From contig NZ_JAAIWM010000001.1 of the NCBI RefSeq assembly GCF_011008845.1, forward strand, positions 806,001 through 870,000: 64,000 nucleotides of DNA, written 5' to 3'. The first letter of the stretch is position 1. Each line of letters starts with the position of its first letter. The notes below the pieces were generated by a model. That model made no database searches and was not told the origin of the DNA. It was given only the letters and a program-made list of their open reading frames with translations. The translations under genes were made by a program, and so were the position numbers. Shown here piece after piece: positions 8,152 through 16,499 of the stretch. This DNA comes from Bacillus mesophilus. GTDB taxonomy: Bacteria; Bacillota; Bacilli; Bacillales; SA4.

Positions 8152-8541
8152 TTAGAATGTCAGGGTGACGTCAGCATCCTTTGCATAAGTTAAAAATGTT
8201 ACGGCTCCACCAACATCGATGCCTTCTACAAACTGTTCCTTCTCTAAGCTCATAACATCCATCGTCATTTGACAGGCAATCATCTTCACTCCCATTTCAG
8301 TGGCCATTGAGACAAGCTCATCTACAGGGGGGACATTTGCTTTCTTGAATCCCTCTTGGAAGTGCTCTTTTCCAGCAGGCAATGGTAAGTTTTTATGTCC
8401 CTCTTTGTGAATCAAGCTTAATCCTTCAAAAGTAAAAAAGATTTGTACTTCCGCATCTGTTGCAGCCGCTGCTGTAGCTATATTGAATACCTTGTATGCA
8501 TCAAACATTCCGCCGTTTGCTGCGATAATGGCAACCTTCAT
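8152..8541 (-). CDS. DsrE-like sulfur relay protein, copy B
   Basis: A 129-residue DsrE/DsrF-family protein. The conserved persulfide Cys sits in IACQMTMDVMS near residue 90, equivalent to ACTMTMD of copy A, and the N-terminus KVAIIAANGGMFDA is the usual first strand and loop. It is about 30 residues shorter than copy A, lacking the Met/Lys-rich insertion. It probably exchanges sulfur with the TusA and TusA-rhodanese proteins on either side in the operon. Confidence 0.88.
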   Translation of the reverse strand: MKVAIIAANGGMFDAYKVFNIATAAAATDAEVQIFFTFEGLSLIHKEGHKNLPLPAGKEHFQEGFKKANVPPVDELVSMATEMGVKMIACQMTMDVMSLEKEQFVEGIDVGGAVTFLTYAKDADVTLTF

Positions 8542-8558
8542 TGTTTAGTTCCTCCTTG

Positions 8559-9131
8559 TTAATGGCTTTTGTTAGTAGGACCTGTCCATTCTGTCATGCC
8601 TGGCACCACATTTTTTACGTTTTGCAACCCTTTTTCGGTTAACTTCTGTGCAGCAAAGTCACTACGATTTCCAGTTCTACAGATCACATGAAGATTCTCT
8701 GCATTCTTGATTTCTTCAAATCGTTCCTCTAGTTCACCTAATGGTATATTGATTGATCCTGGTATATGACCAAATGCATATTCTGCAGGTTCACGTACAT
8801 CTAATACTGTAACCTTTTCATTGCCTGAGATTTTCTCAAGCAAGTTATCCAAACTAGCAACATCAGAATGGCTACCTTCATGTTTCTCTTCCTCAGCACT
8901 CGCTTTGCGTAGGTAGTGTTTTAACGTATCTTCCTCTTCAATAGTTCCTAAGTATTGATTACCTGTGCTACTTGCCCATGCTTTTAAATCCGCAGTTGAG
9001 CCCTTATCAGTAGCTTGAATTTCTATGACTTGCCCTGGTTCTAGGTTCGTCATTTCTTTTTTCGTTTTCACTATTGGCATTGGACATGCTAAACCTTTTG
9101 CGTCAAGAACCCTATTTACTGTAACTTCCAC
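8559..9131 (-). CDS. TusA-rhodanese fusion protein, copy B
   Basis: A 190-residue protein, exactly the same length as copy A. The TusA domain has LACPMPIVKTKKE and the rhodanese domain has loop CRTGNRS. Start is GTG at 9131 with GGAGGG 9 bases upstream. Residues 80-95 form a variable linker between the domains. It lies just downstream of the broken rhodanese gene, which may once have supplied its sulfur donor. Confidence 0.92.
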   Translation of the reverse strand: MEVTVNRVLDAKGLACPMPIVKTKKEMTNLEPGQVIEIQATDKGSTADLKAWASSTGNQYLGTIEEEDTLKHYLRKASAEEEKHEGSHSDVASLDNLLEKISGNEKVTVLDVREPAEYAFGHIPGSINIPLGELEERFEEIKNAENLHVICRTGNRSDFAAQKLTEKGLQNVKNVVPGMTEWTGPTNKSH

Positions 9132-9152
9132 TTTAGGTTTCCCTCCTTTTAA

Positions 9153-9471
9153 CTACGACTTTTCAACCTCATCCTTCCAATCGGTCAACCCACCGGTCAT
9201 ATTTATCACACGAAAGCCTCTATCTTGTAATAATTCTGTGGCTTTTCCGCTTCGATTTCCGGAACAACAAACCATGATATGTTCCTTGTCTTGATTGATT
9301 TCGTGAAGCCGTTCTTCTAATTGATCTAGTCAATATGATTAGCGTCATGGATTTTCCCTTGAGCTACCTCTTCATCCTTTCGGACATCAATTATGCTCAA
9401 TGGTTTCCCTTGCTTCAGTTGTTTGGAGACCACTTCTGGTAAACTTCATGAATCTTAGATCTTGTAATCAT
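9153..9471 (-). pseudogene. Single-domain rhodanese broken by two frameshifts
   Basis: Reading leftward from ATG 9471 (ribosome site AGAGG) the frames give HEVYQK, then after a one-base shift VVSKQLKQGKPLSIIDVRKDEEVAQG, then after a second shift near 9330 LDQLEERL...VCCSGNRSGKATELL and a GGLTDW ending. Joined, this is a full rhodanese like the one at 3777-4073, including the Cys loop. As written, the product would stop early. Two independent shifts make a true pseudogene more likely than one read error, but resequencing could restore it. Confidence 0.8.
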
Positions 9472-9620
9472 TTTTTTCCTCTTTGAGAATTAAGCATTAC
9501 AAGTCCAGTTTATTTTTACATTAGGAACGCTTGACTATCCTTCAAACATCTCCCCAAATAGTGGTGCTTATGTTTAATACTAAAACACCAATTTTTAATA
9601 TGTGTTTTCTTGCTTCTAAG

Positions 9621-9653
9621 AAAAAAGACCACGGAAGTATTTCTTCCGCAGTC
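9621..9653 (-). terminator. Terminator of the DUF302 gene
   Basis: On the minus strand GACTGCGGAAG / CTTCCGTGGTC forms a stem followed by TTTTTT, ending 12 bases after the DUF302 stop codon. Confidence 0.8.
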
Positions 9654-9664
9654 TCTCTGTTTTC

Positions 9665-10048
9665 TTACATACTTTTATTTATCACTTGTACTAAACGATC
9701 TTCAATATCTTTTGCTATGTTTTGTATTTCCTCATTATCAACTAACTGAATAAGAGCCGTAGGCTTTGGCATACCAATTTTTGTTGTTTCACCATCCTTG
9801 TAAACGACTATTTTACAAGGAAGAAAATATCCTACTAATAAGTTTTCATTTAATACCCGTTGTGCCTCGTGGGGGTTGCAAACTTCAAGGACTATATAAT
9901 CATGATTGAACTCAAGACCTTTTTCTTGTAGCTTGTTTTTAATATCAAACTGCCAGAGGACACCAAATTGCTCATCCTTTAAATTGGCCTCAAGGCTTTG
10001 AATAGCCACATTAATACTTTTGTCAGATTGAACTGTGTAATCAAACAT
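9665..10048 (-). CDS. DUF302 family protein
   Basis: A 127-residue protein of the DUF302 (TT1751-like) family: it begins FDYTVQSDKS, has the LQEKGLEF segment, a conserved Cys in EVCNPHEAQRVL and another in YFLPCKIVVY. Start ATG 10048 was chosen because AAGGAGTGATAGT precedes it; the frame runs 27 codons further upstream without a ribosome site. Function of the family is not established. It is a single-gene unit next to operon B, and its upstream region carries a box very like the cstR operator, suggesting a role in sulfide or persulfide stress (inference). Confidence 0.82.
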   Translation of the reverse strand: MFDYTVQSDKSINVAIQSLEANLKDEQFGVLWQFDIKNKLQEKGLEFNHDYIVLEVCNPHEAQRVLNENLLVGYFLPCKIVVYKDGETTKIGMPKPTALIQLVDNEEIQNIAKDIEDRLVQVINKSM

Positions 10049-10128
10049 ACTATCACTCCTTATCGTTAAATTAGGGAATATTATTCCCATTAGATGTTTT
10101 AGGAAATATGTACGGAAAGTATAATACA

Positions 10129-10146
10129 TATACCCGTATACCTATA
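10129..10146. promoter_or_regulatory. CstR-like operator upstream of the DUF302 gene
   Basis: Read on the minus strand the box is TATAGGTATACGGGTATA, matching the cstR promoter box TATACCTATAGGGGTATA at 15 of 18 positions. A TATTAT-like -10 box lies directly downstream, so the box again sits in the promoter spacer. Confidence 0.55.
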
Positions 10147-10271
10147 TAATTATAATTTAATTTACCCCTGTTTTACAAACTTAAAACAAAGTAAATTTCA
10201 CAACATAGAAACGATTATTAAAAAACCGAATATAGAGAATAGTCCAAGCAACTGTCAATAAGAAAAAAGAA

Positions 10272-10295
10272 AGAAGGCAGGTCTCCCTGTCTTCT
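10272..10295 (-). terminator. Terminator of yhbH
   Basis: AGAAGACAGG / CCTGCCTTCT with a small loop, then T-rich sequence on the minus strand; the stem begins at the yhbH stop codon. Confidence 0.75.
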
Positions 10296-11472
10296 ACGCA
10301 TACATCTTACGCTCTTCTTCCTTCTTAAAGAAACTCTTCATGGCATGGAATACATCGGCTTTTTGCTTGAGGATATAGTGACGGAATTTTTCGTTTTGAA
10401 TGTTTTTATATGCGGACATTAGGGTTGAGTGGCGGTTGTATTGGTTGACTTCTCCATACCCAAACATATTGGATACCTTCATTAGCTCATCTACTAGCTT
10501 TACGCAGCGAACATTATCTGAAGTTAAGTTATCTCCATCTGAGAAATGAAATGGATAAATATTATAGCGTGACGGGGAATATTTTGTATCAATAAGCTCT
10601 AGAGCTTTCTTATATACGGATGAACAAATCGTTCCTCCACTTTCACCTTTCGAGAAAAAGTCTTCTTCTGGCACGACCCTTGCCTCTGTATGGTGAGCAA
10701 TAAATTCAATTTCTACTGATTCATATTTTGTTCGTAAGAATCGGGTCATCCAGAAGAAAAAGCTTCGCGCCATATATTTCTCCCAAATTCCCATCGATCC
10801 ACTGGTATCCATCATCGCAAGGACGACGGCTTTTGAATCAGGCTTTACAATCTCATTCCAGGTTTTAAACTTTAAATCTTCAGGATAGATTGGATGAAAC
10901 TTTGCCTCTCCTTGAAGGGCATTTCGTTTAAACGCACTTAGCATCGTTTTCTTCTTATCTACATTACCCATTAGACCTGTTTTTCTAATATCGTTAAATT
11001 CAATTTGTTCAATGGTATTTTCATCTTGTTCTTTACGTTGTAGATTTGGTAATGCCAGCTGGTTGAAGAACTCCTTTTCTAGCTCCATTAACGACACTTC
11101 AGCTTCGTAATAATCTTCGCCTGCCTGATCGCCCGCTCCCTCGCCTTTTCCTGGCCCTTGCTGCGGCTTTCCCGATCCATCTCTAGCGACTACATCTCCC
11201 ACTTCACTGTCACCATTTCCTTGACCTACATGCTTATTTTTATCATAGTTATAGCGAATCTTATACTCATCTAGTGAACGAATCGGAATTTTGATAACAT
11301 CCTTACCGTTAGACATAATGATACTTTCCTCAGTCACTAAATCGGGTAAATTGCTTTTGATCGCCTCTTGTACTTTTTCCTTATGTCGTTGTTGATCGTC
11401 ATGTCCTTTTCGATGGAGGGACCAATCTTCTTTTGAAATCAAAAAGCTATCACTACCACTTTCATTCATCAT
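10294..11472 (-). CDS. yhbH: Sporulation protein YhbH (vWA-like)
   Basis: A 392-residue protein matching the YhbH family, which is regularly encoded beside prkA and made in the mother cell during sporulation. A Gly/Gln/Asp-rich low-complexity segment spans residues about 82-120. The C-terminal half has a von Willebrand A-like fold with the metal-site motif DTSGSMG at 222-228. YhbH and PrkA-type proteins appear together across bacteria, often with a SpoVR partner. A small charged gene and a repeat array separate it from prkA here. Start ATG 11472 is preceded by GGAGGGGAAGT. Its molecular role is not settled. Confidence 0.93.
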   Translation of the reverse strand: MMNESGSDSFLISKEDWSLHRKGHDDQQRHKEKVQEAIKSNLPDLVTEESIIMSNGKDVIKIPIRSLDEYKIRYNYDKNKHVGQGNGDSEVGDVVARDGSGKPQQGPGKGEGAGDQAGEDYYEAEVSLMELEKEFFNQLALPNLQRKEQDENTIEQIEFNDIRKTGLMGNVDKKKTMLSAFKRNALQGEAKFHPIYPEDLKFKTWNEIVKPDSKAVVLAMMDTSGSMGIWEKYMARSFFFWMTRFLRTKYESVEIEFIAHHTEARVVPEEDFFSKGESGGTICSSVYKKALELIDTKYSPSRYNIYPFHFSDGDNLTSDNVRCVKLVDELMKVSNMFGYGEVNQYNRHSTLMSAYKNIQNEKFRHYILKQKADVFHAMKSFFKKEEERKMYA

Positions 11473-11738
11473 ACTTCCCCTCCTAATTTTTTTGGAATTT
11501 TTATCACCATCATCATTTTTTGTGCATACACTATCTTGACGGATTTTTTTGATAACATATTCTCGTTGATGAAAGGTTGATTACTCTATCCTATGCAAGT
11601 GGACTTAATAATTGACAAATTATTTTGATAATTAGGCCATTTACCTCCAAAAATAGACAAGTTATGTGACATGTTAGCGCCTTTGAATTCAAGGGAAACT
11701 GAGCATGGACAAGCTTTAAAATTCTTTACCCTACTAAA

Positions 11739-11918
11739 TTATTTAGAGCGTTCTTGCTCATTGAATTGCTTCGGATCTGGAATCTTATTTTCTTTCTTGA
11801 CTTCATCATTCGTAGACATTTGCTCCATAATTTTAGAATGCTTCTCAAGTTCCTCTTCGGTATTTACCATCGAACTGTTTTTCGGCTTCTCTCTTACGTT
11901 TTTTTGTGTTGATTTCAT
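11739..11918 (-). CDS. 59-residue highly charged protein, unknown
   Basis: ATG 11918 is preceded by AGAGGTGATATAAAA, a good ribosome site. The product is rich in Lys, Glu, Asn and Ser (starts MKSTQKNVREKP, ends NEQERSK), has no hydrophobic core and is likely disordered or helical. It lies between yhbH and prkA in the same direction. I do not recognise the family. An antisense ORF over the same bases lacks such a start site. Confidence 0.6.
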   Translation of the reverse strand: MKSTQKNVREKPKNSSMVNTEEELEKHSKIMEQMSTNDEVKKENKIPDPKQFNEQERSK

Positions 11919-12006
11919 TTTTATATCACCTCTAGTTATTACATACCCGGTTTTAGAGGTGATGAAACGAGTTTGGGAACTAATTTAACGTGTAAAGTCA
12001 TAATTT

Positions 12007-12135
12007 GTGCATATCTAGAGAAATTCCGTGCATATATTTTATATTTGGTGCATATATCTCAAATTTCCGTGCATAAAATTGAAATTCCGGTGCATTTATT
12101 TAAATTCCCGTGCATAAATCCAATTTTCGTGGCTA
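12007..12135. repeat. Phased direct-repeat array (GTGCAT, about 20.5 bp period)
   Basis: GTGCAT occurs at 12007, 12028, 12048, 12069, 12090 and 12110, with a decayed GTGGCT at 12129. Spacings are 21, 20, 21, 21 and 20 bases, that is two turns of B-DNA. The left flank is usually AAATTCC and the right flank A/T-rich. It lies downstream of prkA and upstream of the 59-residue gene. No ORF covers it convincingly. Confidence 0.8.
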
Positions 12136-12186
12136 GCAGTGTCCTACCTTGTGCTCAAATTCCATGATTTCTACCAATTTAGTACA

Positions 12187-12218
12187 AAAGAGGAGTGGTA
12201 CCAGGTACCCTCCTCTTT
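12187..12218 (-). terminator. Terminator of prkA
   Basis: AAAGAGGAGGGTACC / GGTACCACTCCTCTTT stem with one-base loop and T-run on the minus strand, 6 bases past the prkA stop. Confidence 0.85.
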
Positions 12219-12223
12219 CCATT

Positions 12224-14119
12224 CTATCGATTTAACAGACTTCCAACGTAGCGAAGCAGATCGTTTGCAGAAGTAGAGTTATAACCATGCTCCTCAATAA
12301 GGCGCGCAACTACTTCGTTTACCTTTTTCAGCTGTACTTCATCTGGAGTCTTAGAAGACGTAGTGATTTTTACAACATCCTTTAAGTCTGCAAATAGCTT
12401 CTTTTGAATCGCTTCACGTAAGCGTTCATGTGAATTATAGTCAAAGCGCTGACCTTTTCTCGCATAAGCTGAAATTCTAATCAAAATCTCTTCACGAAAC
12501 GCTCGTTTAGCATTTTCAGATATGCCAATTTGCTCTTCAATGGAACGCATAAGCTTCTCGTCCGGATTCATCTCTTCTCCAGTTAGAGGATCTCTCATCT
12601 TATTCTTATTGCAAAATGCCTCAACATTGTCTAGGTAATTATTCATCAGAGTTTTCGCTGATTCTTCATAAGAATAGACAAATGCCTTTTGAACTTCCTT
12701 CTTCGCAATTTCATCATATTCTCTTCGGGCGATAGAGATATAGTTCATGAAGCGTTCGCGGTCCTCATTTGAAATGGAGGCATGTTGATCTAAGCCATCC
12801 TTCAGTGAGCGTAAAACGTCTAGTGCATTAATTGATGGGTTTTCCTTACGAATGATGGCAGATGAAATACGGTTGATTACATAACGTGGATCAATTCCAG
12901 TCATTCCTTCATCCGTGAATTCCTTTTTCATTTCCTCTACATCCACTTGGTTAAAGCCTTCAACTGCTTCACCGTCATACAGTCTCATTTTCTTGATCAA
13001 ATCAATATCGCCCTTTTTTGGCTCCTTTAATCTTGTAAGAATCGTGAACATGGCTGCGACTCTTAACGTATGTGGAGCGATATGAACATTATATACATCA
13101 CTTTCTTTAATCATCTTTTGATAGATTCTTTCTTCCTCAGACACCTTTAGGTTATAAGGAACTGGCATCACGATGATACGAGAGTGAAGAGCTTCATTCT
13201 TTTTATTTGAAATAAACGAGCGGTATTCCGCTTCATTTGTATGTGCAACGATAAGTTCATCCGCTGAAATTAAGGCAAAGCGCCCTGCCTTAAAATTCCC
13301 CTCTTGAGTCAGTGATAATAAATGCCATAGGAATTTCTCATCACATTTCAGCATTTCCTGAAACTCCATCATTCCTCGGTTCGCCTTATTTAACTCACCA
13401 TCAAAGCGATAAGCACGCGGGTCTGACTCTGAACCGTATTCGGCAATCGTAGAGAAATCAATGCTTCCTGTTAAGTCTGCAATATCCTGCGATTTTGGAT
13501 CAGACGGGCTGAATGTACCAATTCCCACTCGGCGGTCTTCTGATAGAACAATTCGTTCGACAATCACATCTTCAATACGTCCACCATATTCCTTCTCTAA
13601 TCTCATTAGATTTAGAGGGGATAAGTTACCTTCTATTCTAATACCGTATTCTTGGAAGAACTCTTCTCTTAGATGATTTGGTATTAAGTGCAATGGATCT
13701 TCATGCATCGGGCATCCCTTAATTGAATAGATGGATCCTCTCTCTGTTCTTGAATATTGTTCTAATCCTCGCTTCAACATGGCGACTAGAGTAGATTTAC
13801 CTCCACTAACTGGTCCCATTAAAAGCAAGATTCTTTTTCTGACATCTAATCGTTTGGCGGCAGGATGAAAATACTCTTCTACTAGACGTTCTAATGACTC
13901 CTCTAATCCATACATTTGCTGACTGAAGAAATTATATCTCTTTTTTCCATCAACCTCATCAATTCCAGCATCCTTAATCATGTTATACACTCTAGAATGC
14001 GCTGACTGCGCAACATGCGGACGTTCTTTAATCAACTCTAAATACTCAGCGAAGGTACCTTCCCACTTAAGACGATGCTCTTCCTCACGATGTTCTTCTA
14101 TCTTTCTTAAAATATCCAT
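12224..14119 (-). CDS. prkA: PrkA, AAA+ protein of the serine-protein-kinase family
   Basis: A 631-residue protein highly similar to B. subtilis PrkA as I remember it. The Walker A loop GPVSGGKST lies near residue 105 and the strongly conserved block FSPSDPKSQDIADLTGSIDF follows near 210; a helical C-terminal PrkA domain ends YVGSLLNR. In B. subtilis PrkA is made early in sporulation under SigE and affects sigma-K-dependent genes; both kinase and AAA+ protease-like activities have been proposed. Start ATG 14119 is preceded by GAAGGAGGTCCTT; a TTG five codons upstream lies inside that site and was rejected. Confidence 0.97.
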   Translation of the reverse strand: MDILRKIEEHREEEHRLKWEGTFAEYLELIKERPHVAQSAHSRVYNMIKDAGIDEVDGKKRYNFFSQQMYGLEESLERLVEEYFHPAAKRLDVRKRILLLMGPVSGGKSTLVAMLKRGLEQYSRTERGSIYSIKGCPMHEDPLHLIPNHLREEFFQEYGIRIEGNLSPLNLMRLEKEYGGRIEDVIVERIVLSEDRRVGIGTFSPSDPKSQDIADLTGSIDFSTIAEYGSESDPRAYRFDGELNKANRGMMEFQEMLKCDEKFLWHLLSLTQEGNFKAGRFALISADELIVAHTNEAEYRSFISNKKNEALHSRIIVMPVPYNLKVSEEERIYQKMIKESDVYNVHIAPHTLRVAAMFTILTRLKEPKKGDIDLIKKMRLYDGEAVEGFNQVDVEEMKKEFTDEGMTGIDPRYVINRISSAIIRKENPSINALDVLRSLKDGLDQHASISNEDRERFMNYISIARREYDEIAKKEVQKAFVYSYEESAKTLMNNYLDNVEAFCNKNKMRDPLTGEEMNPDEKLMRSIEEQIGISENAKRAFREEILIRISAYARKGQRFDYNSHERLREAIQKKLFADLKDVVKITTSSKTPDEVQLKKVNEVVARLIEEHGYNSTSANDLLRYVGSLLNR

Positions 14120-14228
14120 AAGGACCTCCTTCAATTTCTTTCTTAGATGAAGTTGAGATTATTACAATCTATGCGAATCCGTCCCTTATCATTCGTTAGG
14201 ATTATAATTATCATAAAATTCCGTCTTT

Positions 14229-15122
14229 TTATCCACTCACAAAGCTTCCCCCATTGATATGAATCATTTCTCCTGTTACATAACTAGAATCACTAGAAGC
14301 TAAATAAACATAAGCTGGAGCTAGCTCATACGGTTGTCCGGCCCGCTTCATCGGAGTTTCTTCATAACCAAATGTCTTCACATCTTCAGCTGCGAAGCTC
14401 GAAGGTATCAGAGGAGTCCATATAGGGCCTGGTGCAACACCATTTACTCTTATCCCTTTTTCCGCCAATGATAAAGCTAAAGATCGTGTAAACGTGACAA
14501 CAGCTCCTTTCGTTGCTGAGTAATCAATTAATTTAGCATGTCCCCGGTATGCAACAACGGAAGCTGTATTGATAATTGATCCACCTTTTGGCATAAAGGG
14601 TAGTGCTGCTTTTGTTAAATAAAAGATTGAAAAAATATTAGATTGAAACGTTCTGTGTAGCTGATCGGATGAGATATCTAAAATACTCTCTGCTACAAAT
14701 TGCATCGCGGCATTATTCACCAGGATATCAATTTTTCCAAAGTATTGAGCGGTTTGCCCAATGATGGCTTGGCAAAACTCTTCATCTCCTAAATCTCCTC
14801 TAAATGCAAGACATCTCCTACCCAGCTCTTCTACTCTTTGTTTGGTTACTTGTGCATCCTGATCCTCGTACAAATAAGCAAACGCGATATCTGCACCTTC
14901 CTTGGCATAGGCAATTGCAACAGCTCGACCAATCCCACTATCAGCTCCTGTAATGAAAGCAACCTTACCTTTTAATTTTCCACTCGGCTTGTATGACTTA
15001 ACTTCACTAATAGGCTGCGGCTCCATCACATACTGTAGACCAGGGTGAATCTCCTGATGCTGCGGTGGGAATTGGACGGGGATCTCTTCACATTTTTGAA
15101 AAGTTCCATAAGAACGATACAT
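14229..15122 (-). CDS. Short-chain dehydrogenase/reductase (YhdF/YdaD-type)
   Basis: A 297-residue SDR oxidoreductase. A roughly 50-residue N-terminal extension (FPPQHQEIHPGLQYVM) typical of the YdaD/YhdF/YhxD group precedes the Rossmann motif TGADSGIG (58-65). NNAAM and the catalytic YSATKG follow, with the NAD(P) loop VAPGPIWTPLIP and the C-terminal GGSFVSG. In Bacillus these are general-stress proteins; the substrate is unknown. It appears monocistronic, 110 bases upstream of prkA. GAAGGGAGATGAAATC precedes the start. Confidence 0.9.
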   Translation of the reverse strand: MYRSYGTFQKCEEIPVQFPPQHQEIHPGLQYVMEPQPISEVKSYKPSGKLKGKVAFITGADSGIGRAVAIAYAKEGADIAFAYLYEDQDAQVTKQRVEELGRRCLAFRGDLGDEEFCQAIIGQTAQYFGKIDILVNNAAMQFVAESILDISSDQLHRTFQSNIFSIFYLTKAALPFMPKGGSIINTASVVAYRGHAKLIDYSATKGAVVTFTRSLALSLAEKGIRVNGVAPGPIWTPLIPSSFAAEDVKTFGYEETPMKRAGQPYELAPAYVYLASSDSSYVTGEMIHINGGSFVSG

Positions 15123-15217
15123 GATTTCATCTCCCTTCCGTAGAGATATAAATAGCCTATGTTTTTCACGTGCAGTGTGTTCTAGAAAAAAGTTTTAAAA
15201 ATATGTCACACATTTCA

Positions 15218-15246
15218 TTCACTTAGCTAGGCAATTTCGCTATAAT
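15218..15246 (+). promoter_or_regulatory. SigA-type promoter of the 30-residue protein gene
   Basis: TTCACT at 15218-15223 and TATAAT at 15241-15246 are separated by exactly 17 bases, about 45 bases upstream of the start codon. Confidence 0.65.
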
Positions 15247-15292
15247 AGAGATAGGATTTTGGGTAGACTAGTTTTAAAGGAGGGCGTAATAG

Positions 15293-15385
15293 ATGAGTTT
15301 AGTTCTAATTCTTGGTGTTTGTCTAGCTTTCTTAACGGCTATTTTCTCTGCAGGTTACAATTCAAAGCCGGGTATTAAGAAGTAA
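15293..15385 (+). CDS. 30-residue single-pass membrane miniprotein
   Basis: Starts MSLVLILGVCLAFL and ends NSKPGIKK: one hydrophobic helix (residues 3-20) followed by a short basic tail. It has its own promoter, an excellent AAAGGAGGGCG ribosome site 6 bases upstream, and its own terminator, so it is very likely expressed. I do not recognise the family; such miniproteins are often regulators of a larger membrane partner. Confidence 0.72.
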   Translation: MSLVLILGVCLAFLTAIFSAGYNSKPGIKK

Positions 15386-15394
15386 TCTATATAA

Positions 15395-15425
15395 AAGAAC
15401 CAACCTTAATAGGGTGGTTCTTTTT
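15395..15425 (+). terminator. Terminator of the miniprotein gene
   Basis: AAGAACCAACC / GGGTGGTTCTT stem followed by TTTTTG, 10 bases after the stop. Confidence 0.85.
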
Positions 15426-15604
15426 GTCTATATAAGCATCGTTTATAGTTCCTATGAACATAGTTAGGAATACTAAACAAACAATCGGGTATAATAAAAG
15501 TCCAACATGAATTAACCTCAAAGCAAGCTCTACTCTTTTGAGTGGGGCTTTAAATTTTGACCATAATATAGTGTATGATATAAATAGAGGCCAGGTGGAA
15601 TTGC

Positions 15605-15895
15605 ATGAGTCGTAAGTATTTTAATGTGATGGAAGAAATGGTTGAGTCACTTGTAACTGTACATATGCTTGGAGCAGACTTTCAGATCTTTTGCAGATGT
15701 GACAAATGTAGATTGGATGTCATTGCGTTAAGTTTGAACAGCCTTCCTAGTCATTATGTAACGACTGAAGAAGGAAGACAAGCGGTGTTCGAACAATTGA
15801 ATACTGAAGAAAATAGAAGATGGATTAATAAGAGAATTGTTAGCTCGATTTATTTAGTTGGAAAATACCCCAAACACAAAAAAGATCCTTTATAA
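15605..15895 (+). CDS. ComFB-like late competence domain protein
   Basis: A 96-residue protein with the pattern of the ComFB family: CRCDKCRLDVIALSLNSLPSHYV, where paired cysteines are followed by D-x-x-AL-LN-LP-xY. B. subtilis ComFB is encoded in the comF operon; here the gene stands alone, away from comFA/comFC. The three cysteines (near residues 30, 32 and 35) could bind zinc. Start ATG at 15605 has an AGGTGG site. Role unknown; some ComFB-domain proteins elsewhere bind cyclic dinucleotides. Confidence 0.75.
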   Translation: MSRKYFNVMEEMVESLVTVHMLGADFQIFCRCDKCRLDVIALSLNSLPSHYVTTEEGRQAVFEQLNTEENRRWINKRIVSSIYLVGKYPKHKKDPL

Positions 15896-15910
15896 ATTGC
15901 TCTATAAAAT

Positions 15911-15935
15911 GGCCTTCATCCTTTGGATGAAGGCC
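15911..15935. terminator. Shared convergent terminator
   Basis: GGCCTTCATCC / GGATGAAGGCC stem between two convergent genes, with T/A-rich flanks on both sides. Confidence 0.82.
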
Positions 15936-15944
15936 CATCTATTT

Positions 15945-16418
15945 TTATGTAAGTCCAGAAAATTCTTGTTGACGTAACACTTCATAGATTAAGATTGCCG
16001 CTGCATTTGAAAGATTTAAAGAACTTACCTGATCATTCATAGGAATCCGCAGTCTGCGGTCTGTATTTTTTTCAACCAGTTCTTTTGGTAATCCACTAGT
16101 CTCGCTTCCAAATACAAAGAAATAGTCCTTGTCTAGATTGCTATAATCAATCGAAGAATGTGACTGCCCTCCAAACTTCGTTAAGTAAAAGAATTCTCCG
16201 TCTTGATATTTTTCCGATAGCTCATCAAGAGAGTCATAATAACAAATATTCACATACTGCCAGTAGTCTAATCCCGCTCTCTTTAGCATTTTATCATCCG
16301 TTGAAAATCCTAGTGGACGAATTAAGTGTAAAGTCGTATCGGTTGCCGCACAGGTACGTGCAATATTCCCAGTATTAGAAGGCGTCTCAGGTTGATACAT
16401 TACAACGTGTAGTCCCAC
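15945..16418 (-). CDS. trmL: tRNA (cytidine/uridine-34 2'-O)-methyltransferase TrmL
   Basis: A 157-residue SPOUT methyltransferase that modifies the wobble base of leucine tRNAs with SAM. The trefoil-knot motifs are visible: NTGNIARTCAAT near the N-terminus, FGSETSGLP near residue 105, and the C-terminal IPMNDQVSSLNLSNAAAI. Length matches the family. It is known as CspR in B. subtilis, where it also neighbours queG (yhbA). Start ATG 16418 follows GAGGTGACAAAATC. Confidence 0.96.
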   Translation of the reverse strand: MGLHVVMYQPETPSNTGNIARTCAATDTTLHLIRPLGFSTDDKMLKRAGLDYWQYVNICYYDSLDELSEKYQDGEFFYLTKFGGQSHSSIDYSNLDKDYFFVFGSETSGLPKELVEKNTDRRLRIPMNDQVSSLNLSNAAAILIYEVLRQQEFSGLT

Positions 16419-16499
16419 GATTTTGTCACCTCAATTAATATTCTACGAAGTAGTATACCATGAACATATAGAAAAAACTTGGCAAAGAGCCAAGTTTAA

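Noticed and set aside
11671-11988. Plus-strand reading frame of 105 codons
   Set aside because: It is antisense to the 59-residue gene, is Ser/Phe-rich like a shadow frame, and lacks a ribosome site.
12007-12135. CRISPR array
   Set aside because: Units of 20-21 bases are too short, the conserved part is only about 6-12 bases, and no cas gene is near.
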